From Aspidapion aeneum (lineage: Eukaryota; Arthropoda; Insecta; Coleoptera; Brentidae): a stretch of DNA of 64,000 bases. The position numbers were made by a program, and so were the translations under genes. The DNA is taken from assembly GCA_963576565.1 (NCBI GenBank), contig OY755038.1, positions 13,717,756-13,781,755 of the forward strand, written 5' to 3'. Under the pieces are notes generated by a model. The model saw only the letters and a program-made list of their open reading frames with translations. It ran no database searches and was not told the DNA's origin. Below, piece after piece: positions 23,276-34,497 of the stretch (the stretch's first letter is position 1; every line of letters begins with the position of its first letter).

Positions 23276-23747
23276 TTGGGAAAATGGATTGCTAAATTAA
23301 ATGATATCGATGATTTTTCCATAGGCAATGAGTTTGTCAGTGGAACAGTATGTGGACACATGTTTATTGCCATTGGATTTATAGGATTCAACAGTACGAT
23401 TAGCTTAATTGCGGTAAACAGTCTTTTAGCTTTTGGAGCCAGAATTTTAGCAGTTTGTTGCTTGCAATTATTTATTTCTCGAGATCTCTACAATAACTGG
23501 ATTATCATTAAACATTTGCAAGACGGAATTGCTGCGATAGTGTGTATATTTACAGAAATTAATATTTGCTCTCCAGTAGCACTATTTGAAATATCTGTAG
23601 CGGGAGCATCCATACTTTGGATTTCAGCAACGTGCTCAGAATGCTATAGCACAACTGCAACATATTTAGCAAAATTAATTGTTAGCACTTTTCTTGTACA
23701 TTTTTTTGGACCAATCAAATCAATTGCTGTGTTGAGCGGATATTTTA
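23276..23747 (+). pseudogene. truncated, diverged Amt copy 6
   Basis: Open for about 150 codons from the unit junction but clearly more diverged than copies 2-4. It matches up to the TATYLA segment, after which the text is scrambled (LIVSTFLVHFFGP) and the frame enters the foldback element at about 23748. It is the oldest unit of the continuous array and the site where the transposon cuts it. Confidence 0.8.
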
Positions 23748-24064
23748 GTACGGCTACGGAATGAGTGAGCGAAGTATAAAATAGCGATGTATGAAAAAGC
23801 GAGTATTAAAAAAGCGAAGTTATAAAACAGCGAGTATCAATTTAGAGAGTTATATTAGAGCGACGTAATAAAATAGCAAAAGTATCCTAAGAGCGAAGTA
23901 ACAAAATAGCAAATATCAAAAAAGCGAAATGTGACATTAGCGAAGTAATAAAAAGTGAAAATCAAAAGAGCGAAATATTAAATTAGAGAAGTAATTCAAG
24001 TGTGTTTTAAAATAGCATTAGAAAAAAAACCTGACCTGACACAATATAACCTAAGCTGACCTGA

Positions 24065-26626
24065 TATTAGCTTGTCTAACGAACTGTCACGATCAGCTGT
24101 TTTTCGATCCAAGATGGTCGCCATAGGACAAACAAAGCGTTTTCCCATAAGCCGCAATGTTAACAAAAACGTAATTTTTAAAAAAAGTGAAACGATTTAA
24201 TTTACAACAAAGATGCTGTTTTAAGTATTGAACCTTTGTACACATGGGAAAAATGCGTTTTTCTTAAAAAAAATCAATTGAAGCCAGTAAATCTCAAATA
24301 AAAGGGACCATGTTTTGTTCAAAAGTCAGGTTATGTTTTTATTTACTTCTGTTTTTTTTTACTTTTTTTCCAGTTTTTTACTCAGTTTGAATCATTATTA
24401 TTAGTTTCTGTGCTGTTATGAATTGTGGCAGCTGGGGAGAGCTTGATAATGTTAGTTTTGATGGAATGCCAAGTATTTTGACCTTAAAAAATCATCTTGA
24501 TTTAAATGAACTAGGTATCAGCTCAAAGAAGGGAAAAGAAAGTGGATAAGTGCTCTATTACCTGACTTAACAGAGGATACATTGAAATATTCGAAAGTTT
24601 TTTGTCAGGTTTGTTTTGGATAAATGTGTAACTGCCATTTTGGCAACATTTTCTATTGGGATCTTTTTTTTGTGCTTGAGTGGACCTTTTGCAGAAGTGT
24701 AACATAGAATTGTGTTAAACTGTAAGAAATATTTCACTATGATTTTTTTACTATTCTAGGCAAGCAACTTTCAAAACTAGAATACAGCAATGATCATGAC
24801 TGGGTCTCTCCTGAATGGATTATTGTTTCAAAACGGTGGAAAAATTTTAAAAATGATGGTTGAAAAAAGGGTCCAGAGAAGAAAGAAAAGGAAAACAATA
24901 TGAGGTTAAAGTGTGAATAATGAGCTGAACCAAATTTGTACACCATCCTACAGAACCTTAAATAAACTTTTGGTAGTGTAGCGTCCTGTATAGTGTCGAG
25001 TGAAGTCCTGTATCATCAAAGTTTCTTTTTCTTTAATAAATATTTATTTTACAGACCTCAAAACAGTTTAGAATAAACTGGTGAATTTGACAGTCTCCCT
25101 AACTCAAACCTCTTTTTATCTTAAACTATTTTGGTGCAAATTTTCCTTTATTTCCATGCTTTTTGACACCTAAAACTTGTCCACCGTAAAATTTGTATAG
25201 TATCTGACTGGACCTACTACAAGTCCTGTTGTGAAATTTCCCCTGTACTGTTCTGAGCTTATTACCAAAAAAAAATTTTTATGGCATCATTAATAATAGA
25301 TGGATAAAAAAGTAATCTTTGTTGACTTTGATGACCACAAGAAAAACAAATAAGTTCTCTCAGATATTTTTTTCAATTTCTCTCAAAAAAACTTGGGTTC
25401 TAATACTCCTAATGGGTCATATGCTGTTATGCCCAATTGTAGAGTAGAGTATATGTTTATTTGCATAAACTTTTAGATACATAATTGAGCAAATATTGTT
25501 ACAAAAAAACAGTGATAAAAGTAATAGTAACAGTAGTAATACAACAGCGAATATTGTACTGTTGTAAAATTTGAACAGTACTTACTGTTGTGAGCTGATG
25601 AACCTTACGTTTGACCGTACTTAAGCCCTATGTATTATAGTTCGTGGAAAATCATATGGTGATGTACGGTGTGTGAGGCCAATGACAAGAAAAAACTGTA
25701 TTTGAATTTTGCAAGTTTTTCTTATATAATGTTTACTTATATTTTTTTAAATAAACATATTTTGTAAAGTACTTATTAGAAGTTTGCTTGACCAACGTCG
25801 GTTGGAACTCATATGTGCATATTGATCTGTTGGACTGACCTACCCATAAGTTGTGCCTCTTTTTCATGTCACTACTGGAGGGTTAAAACAATTAAACTTT
25901 GTCTAAACCTAAAAATCATAGTAAAATATTTTTCACAGTTTAACGCTATAGAAGGCCTATTACTTAGCAAAAGGTTTAGTCAAGTACAACAAAAGATCCT
26001 AATAGAAAACCTGAATCTGATGAGAATAGTCTATTTCAATTTCGTCTCTGTTAAGTGAGCCTTGAAGTGAGCTCTTTGAATAGAACTACTTTCCCCTACC
26101 TTGGGCTGATAGTTCATTGATTCATTGGTCAAAAAACTTCAAAAACCTTTGGGGGCCCGATACCTTTGGGGAGCCCCAGAGGTCTCATGATGTACTTTAT
26201 GCTATTTTTTCTGTTTATTCATGAAATATATGGAAAATATCTAAAAAAATATGTGGTTTGGGGGGTCCGGGCCCCTAGCCCCCCGCCCCCTTGGTGCGCC
26301 CATGTAATAATTCAAAATAAGTGAAAAAACTAGAAAAAAAGTTAAAAAAACAAAATAAACAAAAACATAACCTACTTTTTTGAAGAAAACATGGTCCCTT
26401 TTATTTCAGATTTTCTCGCTTTAGTTTAATATTTTTAAGAAAAACGCATTTTTCCCATATGCACAAAGGATCTGTTCTTAAAACTGATTAATTTTTGAGA
26501 CTAAAGCTCTTGTCGTTTTTGTAAAATTTACGTTTTTGTTAACATTACGGCTTATGGGAAATCGGTTTGTTTGTCCTATGGAAGACATCTTGGATTTGAT
26601 CATATGTTTTGTAGATAGCCCTATTA
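24065..26626. mobile_element. 2.5-kb long-TIR element, copy 2, nested in the foldback element
   Basis: Near-identical along its whole length to the element at 4567-7085, in the same orientation, with arms at 24065-24402 and 26305-26626. Differences are scattered substitutions, small indels and an extra stretch of about 45 bp at 26130-26175 (CTTTGGGGGCCCGATACCTT) that copy 1 lacks. Copy 1 is not flanked by foldback arms, so this copy inserted independently into the foldback element. Confidence 0.88.
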
Positions 26627-26890
26627 CCAAACCTAACCTAAACTCGCTGTGGTAGCGGTTGGTGACGCATGCAAATCGTTATAAAACTGACCAAACCAAA
26701 CCAAACTTAACCTAACAAAGCACAACCAAACGTAAGCTCAATCTAACCACGGTTTAGGTTTCGTTGGTTGAGTTGGTTTCAGTTAAGTTTGGTTGGGTTT
26801 GGTTAGTTTCTGTTAGTTTTGGTTACCTTTGAAAGCTTTTGTTTGAGTTTAGTTAGGTTTGGTTACTTTTGGCTATGCTTGGTTAGGAAT
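26627..26890. repeat. degenerate TTTGG/TTAGG-like pentamer repeats
   Basis: ACCAAACCTAACC and CCAAACCAAACCAAAC on the left, and GGTTTAGGTTTCGTTGG, GGTTGGGTTTGGTTAG on the right, form an imperfect inverted arrangement. The unit resembles the insect telomere repeat TTAGG but most copies are TTTGG. It belongs to the inner part of the foldback right arm. Confidence 0.6.
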
Positions 26891-27269
26891 TTTATTACTT
26901 CGTTCATTTGTTACATTCGCACTTTTATTCCATTTGCTATTTTATTACTTCGTTTCTTTAGTACTCGTTCATTAGTTAAATTCGCTTATTTGTTAAATTC
27001 GCGCTTTTATTAATTCGCATTTTTATGACATCGCACTTTTATTACTTCGCTTATTACGTTACATTCGCTATTTTATTAAATTCGCTAATTTAGTACATCG
27101 CACTTTTAGTATTAGCTTATATATTGCTCGCTCTTTCATCACTTCGCTCAATTGATGTCGCTCTTTTGATACTCGTTATTTTATTACTTCCCTCTATTGT
27201 TACTTCGCTCTTTTGTCACTTTGCTGTTTTAATACTTCGCTTATTTGTTCCGGAGCCTTTTCGTACAGT

Positions 27270-27545
27270 TGTTTGCCAAAATTTATTTCTCGAGATCTCT
27301 GCAAGTACTAGGATATTATTAAACTTTTGCTAGCAGCACTTGTATCTATATCTGCAGGAATGGTCTTCTACTGAACAGGAGCATTTGGAATATCTGTAGC
27401 TTGAGCTTTTATATTTAGGATTTCAACAAATTTAATTAAAAAAATGTACAAGCGTCGGAGGTTATTGGTATCGTATCTGCTCCACTTTTTAAATTAGGAG
27501 AACACCTAACAACCATAGTTATAATTTAAGTAAAATATTGTTTAA
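27270..27545 (+). pseudogene. truncated Amt copy 7 beyond the foldback element
   Basis: Begins at TTATTTCTCGAGATCTC, the stretch encoding LFISRDL, and continues through remnants of IVSISAGI, VAFGISLA and WISTNLIKK with several stops and a deletion of part of the next segment. It is a separate old copy, not the continuation of copy 6, because it restarts upstream of where copy 6 was cut. Confidence 0.75.
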
Positions 27546-27984
27546 TAAATTAATCTCAAAATGACTACTTTTATTATAAAGTTCTAAGGAAAAAGGTAAG
27601 GATACATTTTTTATATAAGCTGCGAAAACAAAAAAATGTCAAATTTATAGAGCACTGAAGAAAAACATACATAAACGCCTACATTTATATAGGTACATAT
27701 ATTTTTATATCCAACACATCTAGTTTAATCCATGGCGAGTAGAACTGAGTTTTACTGAAAATGACACTCGAATAAACTTTACGGACTGCAATAAAAGCAA
27801 AAATTCTAGCACCTACACCTGTATAGTGCAGTAAAACTGGGGAAAATAAATGCAAAAAGATTTAGGGCACATTTAATCTTGTAGTTTTAATTTTCGTATT
27901 TAATTTTCAACGTACTCTTTGAAATTGTTTATTGGTCTTGTTTAAAAAAAGTTGTTTTTTGTTTTTATAATGAATTTTTGTACT
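27546..27984. other. AT-rich intronic sequence, nothing recognised
   Basis: No coding or repeat structure noted. Confidence 0.45.
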
Positions 27985-28631
27985 ACTACTATGTACTTTT
28001 TTCTACGTTGTCCGACGCCTATTCTCCACCTCCTTCGACCCTGACAATCATATTCAGTCAGGTTTTTTTGGCTCAATGATGTTTGGATTGACTGTTGCCA
28101 TTCCAGTTTAGGGCGCACTCTTTTACGGCGCCCTATTGGTTGCCATTCTAGGACCTGCTTTGGTAATCTTTCGTCGTTCATCGTTGTAGGTACCACATCA
28201 GTTGTCTTTTAGTGATGTCATCTGTTCTAGATATTCTCATTAATCTTCTTTCCATTTCGACACTTTTCATTTTTGTTGTGTATTTTTCTGTTGTGAGACA
28301 AGTTTTTATTCCACACAACAGCGTGCTTTTCACCATTGTTTCATAATGTTAAATTTACATTCTTTTTTATCTTTCTCCTGCATAAAATACTATTAAGACA
28401 TCCAATAACCTTTTACACTTTTACTATTATTTTTTCCAGTTCTTTACAGTCTGTTCTTGTCTTATCAAATGTGGCATTCAAGTATAAATACTCATTGCAT
28501 GGAGATATTGTCCATTGTCTAGTTCTAGTTCACTTGATTCGTTTCCAATACATAGGTACTGTGTCTTGTCCACTTTCACTGTTGACCCCCACTTTTGGTA
28601 TTCCTCCGTTAACTTTCTCATCATATATTCC
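27985..28631 (-). pseudogene. RTE-like LINE reverse transcriptase C-terminal fragment, minus strand
   Basis: The minus strand spells TQYLCIGNESSELELDNGQ next to the gap. After decayed sequence it reads NDERLPKQVLEWQPIGRRKR and then RRRWRIGVGQRRK near 28000. The same words in the same order occur in the plus-strand fragment at 36470-37345, so both belong to one LINE family with the endonuclease/reverse-transcriptase layout of RTE-like elements. Frames are broken in several places. The upstream part of the element is lost in the 200-N gap. Confidence 0.8.
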
Positions 28632-28831
28632 NNNNNNNNNNNNNNNNNNNNNNNNNNNNNNNNNNNNNNNNNNNNNNNNNNNNNNNNNNNNNNNNNNNNN
28701 NNNNNNNNNNNNNNNNNNNNNNNNNNNNNNNNNNNNNNNNNNNNNNNNNNNNNNNNNNNNNNNNNNNNNNNNNNNNNNNNNNNNNNNNNNNNNNNNNNNN
28801 NNNNNNNNNNNNNNNNNNNNNNNNNNNNNNN
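28632..28831. other. assembly gap (200 N)
   Basis: Exactly 200 undetermined bases, so probably a gap of nominal size. The sequences on its two sides do not belong to the same element. Open frames crossing it are meaningless. Confidence 0.99.
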
Positions 28832-29139
28832 CATCTGCACATTTTATCAAAAAAAATTTTTTTCGTCCGGCGCGGAGATGGCCCGAAAGTACTCTGGCTC
28901 ATCTTAAGTGGTGGAAAATCTCCCTGATTAAAAATTTGCGGATCCAAAAAGTGGGTTGATTTGTGCTCTTATTTTTCTTGTCTTGAAACTGAACGTATAA
29001 ACAGTATAAACTGATATTATAATATTCCACAACTCAAAATAAGTCTGGCTGATTTACAAAGTCAAATTCTTCAAAATTGGAAAATCAGGAACTTATTTTC
29101 TTAGCTTTGACCCGACAGAGGAGAAAAGTAGCGCGTGCG

Positions 29140-29760
29140 TATTTAGGTAACGGTCACTTACAGTTCAGTGTTACTTTCGGTTCAGTTTTACTCACTTCCG
29201 GCTCAGTTTCACTCACTTCCGGTCATTTAAGTCATGTCCGGTTATGTACAGTCTTTCAGTCACTTTTCGTGAGCTTTAGACCATGTTTAGCTCACTTTAA
29301 GCATCTTCCGGTTTAGTTTTAGTCACTTTTAGCCATTTCCGGACTCTTTTGGTTTACTTTTAGTAACTAACCGTTCACTTCAACTCACTTTCGGTTTACT
29401 TCAGGTTCACTTTTAGTATCTTCCGGTTAGTTTTCTGTCATGTTACGTCACTTCTAGTTCTCTTAAAGTTACTTCCGGTAAAGTTTTATTCAGTTCCGTT
29501 CATTTTTGTACATTCTAGTCACTTTCGATTGTCTTCCCGACACTCTCAGTGTCACTCACTTCTGGTTCAGTTTCACGCAAATGTCCGGTTCCGTACAGTC
29601 ACTTATAGTCAGTTTTAGATCATGTCCAGCTCACTATAAGCAGGTTTAGGTTAGGTTAGGTTAGGTTAGGTTTCATTACAGTCACTTCCGGCCACTTTTA
29701 ACCATTTCGGGGTTCAGTTTCACTTACTTCCGAACCCTTAAGGATACTTACGGCAACTTT
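29140..29760. repeat. degenerate minisatellite with CACTTCCGGTT motif and an embedded TTAGG run
   Basis: About 25-30 imperfect copies of a roughly 20-bp unit like CACTTCCGGTTCAGTTTTAG. Near the end, 29646-29670 is a perfect run of five TTAGG units. The 79-codon plus-strand frame at 29077-29316 lies in the array and is not a gene. Confidence 0.85.
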
Positions 29761-30103
29761 TAAGACACTTTTTAAAAAGCTAATCGGCAACGGAGCGTTT
29801 GCAGACCTATGCTCATGAGAACTTTTTAACTATTGTAGGTGGGTCTAAGAAACATTAACATAAATCGAATGTGTCAAATTGATGGGCATCAGATAACTCT
29901 GGAAAGTCTTTGGGGCTTTAGAGTAACAGCCAGATGGTATTTTAAGCTTTTGTTATAATACAACCTATTATCTCATAAACTCTCAGAACTAAGAAAATAA
30001 GGGCACTTATTTTATATCGTTTTTCACGTGACAAAAATACTTGCCATCCTTAGAGATTAGCGAGAATATTTTTTTCAGTTAACTAGTTCGTCGTATTTAT
30101 ATC

Positions 30104-30263
30104 TTCAAATCAAATCAAATCAAATCAAGCTTTATTGTCTTATATAAAGTATAAAACTTTGTAGACAAAGCAAATACATAACTAATAATAATAATAGAAA
30201 AAATCATTTAAAAAATATAAAATATATAAATCCATCCAATAAATGGTTTAATTATGTTGTTTG

Positions 30264-30331
<68 letters not shown>

Positions 30332-30334
30332 TAC

Positions 30335-30377
<43 letters not shown>

Positions 30378-31345
30378 TTTACTTGTTTTTTTTATAATAA
30401 TTGAGAATTTTAAGTTTAAAATTATTCCTTAATTGTAACTCTGATCAAGAAATTCGTTAATTGAATAAAAAGCTTTAGTGATAAGAAAATCCTTGCACTT
30501 ATTTCTAAATATGTTATAGTTATTATTAAGTTTTATATTGTTTGGCAAATTATTATACAATTTTATACCGTTATAAATTATGGATTTTTTAAATAAAAAT
30601 GAATGTGGTATAGGTAATGTAAGATTATTAACTTGTCTCGTTGAATAAGTATTTTGGTTTATTTCAAAGTAATTTAGATGTTTATTTATCAGACAAATTG
30701 TTTCAAGAATATATAAACAAGGAAGAGTCAAAATATTATTTTTGATAAACAAGTCTTTGCAGTGATATCTAGAATTTACATTGCATAAATACCTAATTGC
30801 TCTTTTTTGAAGAATAAACACTGATCTAAATAAATACATTGAACATGTACCCCAGAAAGGAATGCCATATCGTAAGTTTGATTCAATTAAAGAAAAGTAT
30901 ACATTTCTGCCTATTGATTTACCTAATTCATTTGTAATAATTTTTACACAATAACAACCCGAACTTAATTTTTTATTTAAATTATGAATATGGTTTTGAA
31001 ATTTTAAATTTTCGTCTATGTTAAGTCCTAAAAATTTTATATTATCTGTAGTATTAATTTTATTATTATTTATATTTATAATTTGTTGAGATATTTCTTT
31101 AAAACCAATTACATATGTTTTTTAAAAATTAAGGGATAGTTGGTTTGATTCAAACCAAGTTTTTATACAAATAATATCATTTTTTATATTATTCCAGAGA
31201 ACATCTATATTTTTATTTTTCCAAAGAATAGTAGTATCATCTGCAAATATTGTAAAATAACCAGAAATTTTAATATTTAGTAAATCATTAATGTAAATTA
31301 AAAAAAGTATTGGTCCTAGTACTGAACCTTGAGGAACACAATTTT
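30104..31345 (-). pseudogene. 5'-truncated LINE reverse transcriptase with (GATTT)n 3' tail
   Basis: Read on the minus strand from 31340: VPQGSVLGPILFLIYINDL (RT box 4), then a ten-residue link and FTIFADDTTILW with the catalytic ADD (box 5), then KFLGLNIDENLKF. The last part is 136 codons open at 30839-30429 (FILQKRAIRYLCNVNSRYH…), typical of the C-terminus of non-LTR reverse transcriptases. An in-frame stop near 31123 and the missing 5' half make it dead. The 3' end is AATAAAGCTTGATTTGATTT, a tandem GATTT tail (30104-30129) like those of some CR1/L2/Jockey-type LINEs. An (AT)n run of about 100 bp (30268-30366) lies in its 3' region. Confidence 0.82.
30268..30366. repeat. (AT)n microsatellite
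   Basis: Nearly uninterrupted alternating T and A for about 100 bp with a few C/T interruptions. Confidence 0.95.
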
Positions 31346-32438
31346 ATTTTGCATTTTGCGCCTAAGCCCATTGAACCCCCCCCCCTCCCCTTCCTATTCA
31401 TTTAACAAAATTTGCTTAGAATTCATCAATTATTTTCGGGTTTGCTGAAGAAAATAAATTCCCAAAATCTTCACGGCCTCCCCTACTACTTACAGGCTGC
31501 TTAAAAGTAGGTGCCAATGATTTCTGGATTGGTTTTTAGCACTTTGTTAGATACACAGGATGTTTTTTTACTAACCGAAGCTTTTTCGTTGTTTATCGTT
31601 CATTTTTGAAAAAACTTATAACCGGAAATTTTTTTTGTGAGCAAAACACTTTTTGACTATTCTGCTTTCTACCCGATGGTCTTGCTTTCTAATAGAAATT
31701 TGCATTTTGCAGAACTTTCCTTAAGGGAAATTTGACTCAAAAAAAAATTGACGACCAAAAAATAAAATAATTTTTAAAATATGGCTTAGTAAGTTTAACA
31801 ATATTTATTATTATGTTAGTCGAATCAGCCAGGTAGGATTATAAAATGTTTTGTTAATTTATCTATTCATGTTTATTAAGCTATATTTAATACTAGGAGA
31901 TTGTTAACTTTATCAAACCAAGGTCGTACATAGGGGCGATTAAAGGGGATGATTGCCAAAAATTATCAAAAATAAAATTGCCTAATATACAAATTTTCCA
32001 AAATTTAACTTAAAACATTTTATACCTCCCCGAAATTTTTTCTGGGTACGGTCCTGTAAGAAACCATTTGTTTGTTCATATATAACATTATTATTTGATT
32101 AACGTAACATTTAACTTAACATTGTTGTTTTTCCTGTGTATCTCAAAACCCGTCACCTCAATTTTGCTTTCTATTTTAAAAAATTAGCCATAAAAAATAT
32201 GACGATTTAAAGAAAAGAAAAAAGACTAAATTTTAAAATCCAGCACCTGTCAACTTTTAATGAAACTTGACGAAATGTGGAACAAAGTAAAATGCCTTGT
32301 CCAAAACTCCGTCAACCCTGTTTTGGTAAATTGAAAAACCTACAGAAAAATTCACGAAAAATTAAATTTAATCTATCTAGCAAACGAATAAATAGATTTA
32401 TTCGTGTATCTCTAGTTTGTGTTAAGATAGTTATTTTA
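31346..32438. other. AT-rich intronic sequence with a C-run
   Basis: A C-run near 31375 marks the break next to the truncated LINE. The rest shows no coding capacity or recognised repeat ends. Confidence 0.45.
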
Positions 32439-32815
32439 TACAGGGTGTCCCGTAAGTACCGGGACCCCGAAATATCTCGATAATATTCCAAGCAAAACTT
32501 TTAGGTTTTATAATTATCTACCAAAGTTTCACCTTGACTTCGACATTGACACATCATTTTAAAGTCAACCTAGTTTTTTTAAGGGCACATATATTTTTGG
32601 AAAGATAATTTTGACGTCTTTCAACGCCAAGGAAAATAAATTGTATTTAAAAAATTTGGTTCAACTTAAATAACCAACAAACAATTTGTCAGTGTCAAAG
32701 TCAAAGTAAGACAACAGGTAGAGAATTATCAGTATAAGCCTTAAAAAATTTTGCTTAAACAATTTTGTCTAAAATCGTTATTTTACGAGATATTTTGGGG
32801 TTCCGGTACTGATAG
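32439..32815. mobile_element. 0.38-kb inverted-repeat element with ACAGGGTGTCCCG end
   Basis: ACCGGGACCCCGAAATATCTCG near 32458 is inverted at 32786-32808 (CGAGATATTTTGGGGTTCCGGT). The left terminus TACAGGGTGTCCCGTAAGTA is a very common insect MITE end; the right terminus is degraded. No coding region. Confidence 0.65.
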
Positions 32816-34290
32816 GAAACGGATTTTTTCACAATTTTTTCACAACCATTTGCACATAACTTTCGCTAAATTAGTTTTCCAGAAAAACTTTTATAACGTA
32901 TTTTGTTTGAAGGAGAACCCAACAAACATTTAAAGTTGTAACGACGAAACCCCAACTAGAAAGAATTTCTGAAAAGTAACCACAACATACTCCCGCTACG
33001 TCTCAGTATACCATACAGCGAAGTGTTAATTCCCTAAGTAGGGAACCAATTTATGGTTATAACTACTTGGCCAAGTGTTTAAAGTCACTGTAGTAACAAC
33101 TACACTACTACGTCGCAGCCAGGTGTCTACTACGTCGTAGAGGCTGTTTTTTTTCCGTAATGGCATAAAAGTAGCGATGTGCTTCTTTTTGGTAGAATTT
33201 ATTACACAATATGGTCAACACTACAGTAAACCAATTGGCTAAGTTTTTTAGTTTGGTTATGGCTATAATATGTACTATGTTATCTAAAAGTGAGAAATTT
33301 AACTAGCAGAGGACCAATATTCAACTGCGACGCAAATTTGTATGTAAAACATGCATCATATTTATTACAAAAAACCGACGCGCCTGTAAAATTAAATCGT
33401 TTTCTGGTATCTGATTGATTTTTTTTGTTGTGGTTTTTGAGGTTATGTTTTCCTAATCGGCAGTTAACTCCAACAATTGGTGTTTAATATGTGCATTTGG
33501 TAACATTCAATTAATTTGTTTATAAAATAGTTTATTTTCTTAATATGGGGTCAAAAAACGAAAATAAAAATATTAAATTTTCTAATTACAAAAAAAAGAT
33601 GGCGTCCCAAACAATATTCCCTAATAGTCGAAAGGGTAACTTGAAAGTGAGCCTAAGTTGCGGCAACGTAATACGAACCACTTTTATAGCAGTGTTCCCT
33701 TTTAGTTTTAAATAGCACACTCGAATTTCTATTCTTCCGTCGCGCCAACGACTTAGTCCCTAACTTTCGCCACTATAAAAACACCTTCACAGTAGTAGAA
33801 ACCACGCAATAAGCAATATCACTACCCTTAAGTTATTGGGATGAGGCCAATTGTCATTTTTGTCAAGAAGAATGCCTAATTCTGGTTTTTGATGCGGTGT
33901 TCTGTGTTCTGTAGCATCGTGGTTTTATGAATTTGTAAGTTTTTGTTGATGTGAATGATGAAAATGCGTCTAGTAGTCGTAAAATATCAATCTGTATTAT
34001 TGCATCTTATTACAGGTTTGTTTACACATTTTAGTTTAAATTTTGTACTTCGGGAGCGCCACTTACCGGGCCACCACTTTACAAAAACCAATGCAAATAT
34101 TGTATTACGAAAACTTATACATGTATTGTATTAGAAACCCAAATAAATATTGTGAATAATTTTACTAGAAACTGATCAAGCAAAGTCCATATTCTAGAAA
34201 GTGTTTTCAAGGAGGTAAAAGAACATAGCCATATACATAAAATCAACTTATTTTTCTATAAATTTAAGTAAATAATATTTTGTTTCAAGC
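32816..34290. other. intronic sequence, no gene recognised
   Basis: Some GC-richer patches (33000-33160, 33600-33860) suggest old element sequence, but I could not match ends or proteins. Confidence 0.4.
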
Positions 34291-34497
34291 CAGGGGTGAA
34301 ATAAAAGAACGAAAAATTACTTAACAAAATTAAGTGCCTCGGCCGGGACTTGAACCGGGAACCTTTGGCTGTGTACGCCAACGCCCTATGAATTGGCGTA
34401 TATATCCAACGGTTCCTGGTTCTAGTAACGGCGGACGCACAGAAACCTTTTGTTATTATGATTTTTCGTTCTTTAATTTTACCATTTTTACCCCTGG
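34291..34497 (-). mobile_element. inverted-repeat element carrying a tRNA-derived segment
   Basis: The left arm (34291-34320: CAGGGGTGAAATAAAAGAAC, then GAAAAAT) and right arm (34461-34497, inverse) are inverted copies. The loop, read on the minus strand, ends with CCCGGTTCAAGTCCCGG, a good tRNA T-arm with an RNA polymerase III B box, preceded by GGGCGTTGGCGTACACAGCC, which resembles an anticodon arm. The D-arm/A box is degenerate. So it is a tRNA-derived SINE head or tRNA relic inside a foldback MITE, not a working tRNA. Confidence 0.6.

Larger units (their letters stand above)
17951..23747 (+). repeat. tandem array of about 1249-bp units derived from the 3' half of the Amt gene
   Basis: Unit starts, taken at the GGGAAAATGGATTG junction, fall at about 19197, 20446, 21694 and 22943, giving spacings of 1249, 1248 and 1249 bp. 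The matching part of the full gene starts at about 17951. Each full unit has the last 252 codons of the gene, the 3' trailer and then an older decayed fragment of the same gene. The unit at 22943 is internally deleted (105 bp of coding part), and the last (23276 on) is the most diverged and is cut off by a foldback element. Identity is visibly very high between the three full units. Unequal exchange between the decayed fragment and the gene would explain the layout. Confidence 0.92.
23748..27266. mobile_element. foldback-like element with arms of short tandem motifs (3.5 kb with nested insertion)
   Basis: The left end GTACGGCTACGGAATGAGTG (23748) and right end …GTTCCGGAGCCTTTTCGTAC (to 27266) are inverted copies. 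The left arm (to about 24050) repeats motifs such as GAGCGAAGTAATAAAATAGC; the right arm (about 26880-27250) carries the inverse, GCTATTTTATTACTTCGCTC. Arms made of short tandem motifs are typical of foldback elements such as Drosophila FB. Between the arms lie GGTTTGGTTAGG-like degenerate repeats (26630-26890) and a nested 2.5-kb long-TIR element. It sits between two Amt fragments. No transposase is visible. Confidence 0.8.

Noticed and set aside
23757..24050. Regularly spaced short repeats that might suggest a CRISPR array
   Set aside because: Units are degenerate, without unique spacers, form inverted arms of a foldback element, and the DNA is clearly from an animal nuclear genome.
28336..28959. 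Open frames of 106-207 codons on both strands across 28.3-28.95 kb
   Set aside because: They run through the 200-N gap; the length comes from undetermined bases.
29077..29316. 79-codon frame in the CACTTCCGG array
   Set aside because: Open only because the repeat unit lacks stops in this frame; no coding pattern.
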